A stretch of DNA of 64,000 nt from an uncultured Bacteroidales bacterium. GTDB taxonomy: Bacteria > Bacteroidota > Bacteroidia > Bacteroidales > F082. The stretch is from assembly GCA_905233445.1 (NCBI GenBank), contig CAJOEP010000001.1, forward strand, positions 1 to 64,000, given 5' to 3'. The notes below the pieces were generated by a model. The model ran no database searches. It was given only the letters and a program-made list of their open reading frames with translations, and was not told the origin of the DNA. Each line of letters begins with the position of its first letter. Within the stretch, counting starts at the first letter, position 1. Below are positions 63,601 through 64,000 of the stretch, piece by piece. The position numbers were made by a program, and so were the translations under genes.

Positions 63601-64000
63601 TACAAAGTGTCGTCGGAAACCAACTACGACAAACTGCATTTCTACATCGATGGAGAAGAGAAGAATAATTGGTCGGGTGATGTGTCATGGTCGTATGTCC
63701 TTTACGCTATTCAAGCTGGCACACACACACTTAAATGGGAATATACCAAGGACGTATCAATGTCGAGTGGCTCTGACTGCGCTTGGATTGACAATGTGGT
63801 GCTTCCGGCTTCCTCAGTGATAACCGATGTTCAGGAAGTTGTTGAAAAACATAATGTTATGGTTTATCCTAACCCTGTTAACAATGTTTTGAATGTTAAT
63901 CTCGGTGAAAATCAGTCGGATGTTGTAATCTACAACAGTGTCGGACAGACCGTCAGACGCATTGGAATGGCCTCAGGTGATGTCCAAATCAGCGTTGAAG
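60685..64000 (+). CDS. Gingipain-family (C25) protease, T9SS cargo, 3' end cut
   Basis: At least 1,105 residues; the frame runs off the right edge. Signal peptide (MKKFTFLLLLSIMGMVTFAQ). A propeptide-like region precedes the C25 catalytic domain (about 220-610), with YVHHDGHANSG (His448) and HSQGCDCGAFDES (Cys483; a second Cys485). VIGNSRYGWFNEGQTEGPGA is typical of Bacteroidetes C25 relatives. Then CARDB-like repeats, a jelly-roll-like module (GFETGDFTAFNWQF, WIDNVVLP) and the start of a T9SS type A sorting domain (VMVYPNPVNNVLNVNLGE). Probably a surface protease; specificity unknown. Confidence 0.88.
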   Translation, partial: MKKFTFLLLLSIMGMVTFAQTVEMTYHFDNPKVTELRGYQQINFEGCLQTAVAGNPSLPYQMVSLVLPQDAEAESVEVELSDFQEIEGPISLFPYQPSRTMNDKGQKDLVINEAIYASKSVYPAENHGVVTTQYKNGYGFAFTSFTPVQYIPSEGKVMYAKNATVRVNTKASKEDHSNMLWGTQEIKNTVKRLAQNPEMVENYQTKGREVTAYDVLIITSSEFVDGYSDYCEYYNSIGMRNRIALVSDIYEQMTGVDNQDKIRNYIIQEYQNNGILMVVLGGDVNIVPYRGFFCQVQSSSLYESNNIPADLYYSGLDGTWNDNGNDQWGEPGEDDLLPEIGVSRMSFKTTTDLQNMIHKTLLYQQNPVMGEFHKVILAGEHLYDNPTSNGSDYLELLIGTHDDNGYTTVGYPVDYDFTKLYEEEGNWSGTLLKQAINAGTSYVHHDGHANSGYVAGWYSVSNSDFSGANGVDHNYTFFHSQGCDCGAFDESCILEKMVTIENFAVAVIGNSRYGWFNEGQTEGPGAHLEREMTDAQWDDRVGWLSIAHAIGKCMTAPWVTAPGQWEEGALRWNFYDMNVLGDGVVNVWLDEPFTATVDVPAQVVIGTQTINAVVTDSNGNPLVNYRCMVYMDGEVIAMGVTNDNGVAEIQFEGGLQNVGTMIMKVQGVNSYPVEVEIMGVPSNTAYVVYDGYTLNGGTQIEYGGNYGFNMNLKNVGSVNANNVTATITCDSEYVTINEATVTVGNISGNQLVALENVFNFSVSDAVPNNTTVRFDIVCTDGNDTWESHFNAKIYAPEFELVSAVLETSAGLYMNPGDSGTVHFTLKNKGNAAVPSAEFRVFNSHDVITITTTEWSFGAIAAGEEFTADMDFVLAETAEIGAMYQLFYGAYYGNYILDGEYYIQVGQSMDGFETGDFTAFNWQFTSPIYAWTVVTENPYEGMYCAKSSSISDYESTSISITVEVGQASNVSFYYKVSSETNYDKLHFYIDGEEKNNWSGDVSWSYVLYAIQAGTHTLKWEYTKDVSMSSGSDCAWIDNVVLPASSVITDVQEVVEKHNVMVYPNPVNNVLNVNLGENQSDVVIYNSVGQTVRRIGMASGDVQISVE

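Overview
The window looks like chromosomal DNA from an anaerobic, fermentative member of the Bacteroidetes, most likely order Bacteroidales. It carries sprA/sov, the outer-membrane translocon of the type IX secretion system (T9SS), and three proteins ending in a T9SS type A sorting domain. Metabolic markers are pyruvate:ferredoxin oxidoreductase, a PPi-type phosphofructokinase and Pta-AckA. Many genes are preceded by the Bacteroidetes -7 box TAnnTTTG, and true Shine-Dalgarno sequences are rare. No species can be named from the sequence alone.

Layout. 1-7,690: start of nifJ, divIC, a transglutaminase-like secreted protein, then a reverse-strand run gcvH-vanZ-tonB-LytTR-TPR. 7,800-15,498: sprA and ruvA. 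15,618-22,676: PPi-PFK, a DUF4160/DUF2442 pair, aspartate kinase, a Gate-type membrane protein, a porin-like protein and deoC. 22,742-23,369: a parDE toxin-antitoxin cassette bracketed by two copies of the deoC 3' end. 23,376-27,554: three exported proteins. 27,637-33,553: ettA with a Sel1 protein, then two glycosyltransferases and an LptF/G permease. 33,622-38,063: PAS protein, secreted protein, ackA, pta, DUF4271. 38,090-41,794: hemD, rnpA, yidD, ctpA, cdd. 41,796-47,763: GtrA, CPBP protease, malQ, adk, hpt, purE and rhomboid. 47,814-52,523: a cobalamin riboswitch followed by a very large T9SS-exported DUF4465 protein and a CoA-transferase. 52,597-60,566: MarC, a helix-hairpin-helix protein, an NSS transporter, upp, an acyltransferase-like protein, a polysaccharide deacetylase-like protein and a GH3 glycosidase. 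60,685 to the end: a gingipain-family (C25) protease, cut by the window edge.

Themes. Secretion: SprA would export the GLUG-repeat protein, the riboswitch-controlled DUF4465 protein and the C25 protease. Nucleotide salvage is spread over deoC, cdd, hpt, adk, upp and purE. Stop-start coupling with non-ATG codons is common (TTG for vanZ, rnpA, the TPR gene and probably lptF; GTG for the LytTR gene). Several families of short palindromic repeats lie between genes, and two have entered coding sequences in frame (malQ and the helix-hairpin-helix gene). The best leads are the B12 riboswitch with its T9SS DUF4465 protein, the parDE cassette with its diverged deoC tail, and the in-frame repeats.

No gene-free stretch exceeds 300 bases. 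I saw no rRNA, tRNA, CRISPR array, transposase or phage genes.
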